5,500 nucleotides of DNA, taken from contig QNBX01000239.1 of the NCBI GenBank assembly GCA_003644265.1, positions 1-5,500 of the forward strand, in the 5' to 3' direction. The DNA is from Planctomycetota bacterium (lineage in GTDB: Bacteria; Planctomycetota; B15-G4). Of the stretch, positions 4,918-5,500 are shown piece after piece. The position numbers and the translations under genes were made by a program. Under the pieces are notes generated by a model that was not told where the DNA came from, did not search any database, and was given only the letters and a program-made list of their open reading frames with translations. Within the stretch, counting starts at the first letter, position 1, and each line of letters opens with the position of its first letter.

Positions 4918-5500
4918 TCCCTGGACCATCTCGCTCGGTCTCTCGGTCAGGCCGAACGTGCGCCCCAGGAAGATCGGATCGAGGGCCAGCTCGAGCAGCA
5001 CATCGCCCACGTCGGTGATGCCGTCGGGCACGCTGGCGACGGCGGCCGAGGCGCCCGAGAAACCGCCCGGTGCCGAGCCCATCACGCTGACCGGAGACAG
5101 GCTGGCCGGGTAGGGCGCGAAGGCGAAGTCGCCGGCGCCGTCGGCGAGGGCCTCGTAGAGTTCGGGCGGCGCGCCGGCGATGTGCGCCACGCCGTTGGTG
5201 GCCGCGCCGCCGCCGTCGAGCAGCAGCGTGCCGGCGACGGTGGTGGGCGCGTCGAAGCTGCCCAGGTCGGAGCCCAGCGTATGCTCGTCGCCGTCCTCGA
5301 AACCGTCGCCGTCCGTGTCGGCTTCGTTCGGATCGCTGCCCAGCTGCAGCACCTCGACGCCGTCGTCCAGGCCGTCGTTGTCGCTGTCGGCCAGGTCTGG
5401 GTCGGTGGCGTAGAGGTTGGTCTCATACCAGTCGGGCAGGCCGTCGCCGTCGCTGTCGACGTCGATCACCAGCAGGCCCACTTGGCTGACGCCGCCCGGC
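2926..5500 (-). CDS. Large surface/secreted calcium-binding protein: type-3 repeats, carboxypeptidase-regulatory-like domain, 14 FG-GAP/VCBS repeats (5' end outside window)
   Basis: The minus-strand frame is open to the window edge and ends at TAG 2926-2928, giving 857 visible residues. The GTG at 5481 is in frame, but the reading continues upstream of it without a stop, so it is probably internal. Visible order: three thrombospondin type-3-like calcium loops ([36 protein letters not shown]) at about residues 15-72; a Gly/Ala-rich segment about 85-170 ending [13 protein letters not shown], like a carboxypeptidase-regulatory beta-sandwich; then fourteen FG-GAP/VCBS units of about 47 residues from about 195 to the end. 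Each unit has a D-x-[ND]-G-D-G-x-x-D loop and a second LLGNGDGTF motif. Such repeats fold as seven-bladed propellers, so fourteen suggest two. The protein stops at LVLLHQ, within the last blade, with no sorting tail. A secretion signal would lie off the window. The role (adhesion, matrix or substrate binding) is unknown. Confidence 0.88.
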   Translation of the reverse strand, partial: PGGVSQVGLLVIDVDSDGDGLPDWYETNLYATDPDLADSDNDGLDDGVEVLQLGSDPNEADTDGDGFEDGDEHTLGSDLGSFDAPTTVAGTLLLDGGGAATNGVAHIAGAPPELYEALADGAGDFAFAPYPASLSPVSVMGSAPGGFSGASAAVASVPDGITDVGDVLLELALDPIFLGRTFGLTERPSEMVQGDMNGDGRPDLALCLRLGSGVDILLGRPSGTFERVALVGPVPAPQGVALDDFDGDLALDLAVTANNGDVYVYLGGGDGSFVFDAIYPVLGASTNVLSFDANGDQITDLHMLTNGGTVATLLGNGDGTFAAVSTVAVGNSPRSMKAGLINGDAFTDLAVTNVGTQDITILLGDGGGSFVTLTHDLLSTPGELALGLFDNDAVLDIAFGSAVGGAAIRILSGNGDGTFVEIGSVDAVFRAQELVSVDLDGNGTTDLVQATPDKSDVRVMLGNGDGSFAPFVEYVTGTLPQTLVVVDLDLDGKLDVAVGNSSSEDVSVLLGLGDGGFDVAPRHDTSSSSVAAVLGDLNGDTELDILVANGQSGSSKVLLGDGLGSFAPALTVALPSTSQFVALGLLDGDNVLDMINFKANADLVQVRLGLGNGDFGPASSVYSGNFVGSGALGFFDAGATLDLLVTNGTGPDFTVLLGNGDGTFTEKEDILAGGFPTVIRVGDLTGNGILDAVVTDAFGDAMLIYLNDGAANFAPAPVPSIDLPDDSRDFILDDLNGDGALDILATSAGEEALFVILGNGDGSFGAVNVTVVGNNPKSPVAADFNGDGALDVALQLTSSRELLLLLGDGAGGFLETQRFHAGRKPKLLLTGLLNDDGLPDLISINENGEWALVLLHQ

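Noticed and set aside
5479..5481. GTG as the true start of the repeat protein
   Set aside because: The frame continues upstream to the window edge with no stop, the first calcium loop begins within a few residues, and there is no signal peptide, so the real start is probably outside.

Overview
The window is GC-rich DNA of bacterial type. Hand counts of single 60-base lines give about 73% GC in the flanking genes, 57-60% in the small gene pair near 1.2-1.7 kb, and 63% in the membrane-protein gene. The left gene resembles helicase-nuclease C-termini of the kind I associate with Planctomycetota. The right gene is a long thrombospondin-type-3 plus FG-GAP/VCBS repeat protein, common in Planctomycetota and Myxococcota. 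Planctomycetota is my best guess, held loosely.

Layout. (1) 1-885, plus strand: the end of a UvrD/AddA-type helicase-nuclease, comprising an acidic low-complexity linker and then a RecB-like PD-(D/E)XK nuclease domain. (2) 886-1151: non-coding, with two strong hairpins just after the stop, a 14-bp palindrome, and a lone integron R'-like heptamer. (3) 1152-1697: a complete BrnT/BrnA type II toxin-antitoxin operon. Its putative promoter overlaps a 9+9 bp inverted repeat, and the predicted transcript start falls on the toxin ATG, so the mRNA may be leaderless. (4) 1712-1776: an attC-like site starting 14 bases after the brnA stop. It has exact R'' and R' consensus boxes and a central stem, so the toxin-antitoxin pair may be, or may once have been, an integron gene cassette. 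(5) 1777-2062: non-coding, with hairpins and a possible remnant of an acetyltransferase-like tail on the minus strand. (6) 2063-2758, plus strand: a six-helix membrane protein of unknown function. (7) 2759-2925: the gap between two convergent genes, carrying a tandem array of thirteen 7-bp units. (8) 2926-5500, minus strand: the C-terminal 857 residues of a calcium-binding surface or secreted protein. It has three type-3 loops, a carboxypeptidase-regulatory-like domain and fourteen FG-GAP/VCBS repeats, enough for two seven-bladed propellers.

The flanking genes look like core DNA repair and surface-protein genes. The 886-2925 stretch between them looks accessory: lower GC, a toxin-antitoxin pair, recombination-site-like sequence and simple repeats. 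I see no wholly new multi-gene system. The most interesting items are the attC-like site joined to brnTA, the leaderless self-repressing promoter, and the organisation of the propeller repeats.
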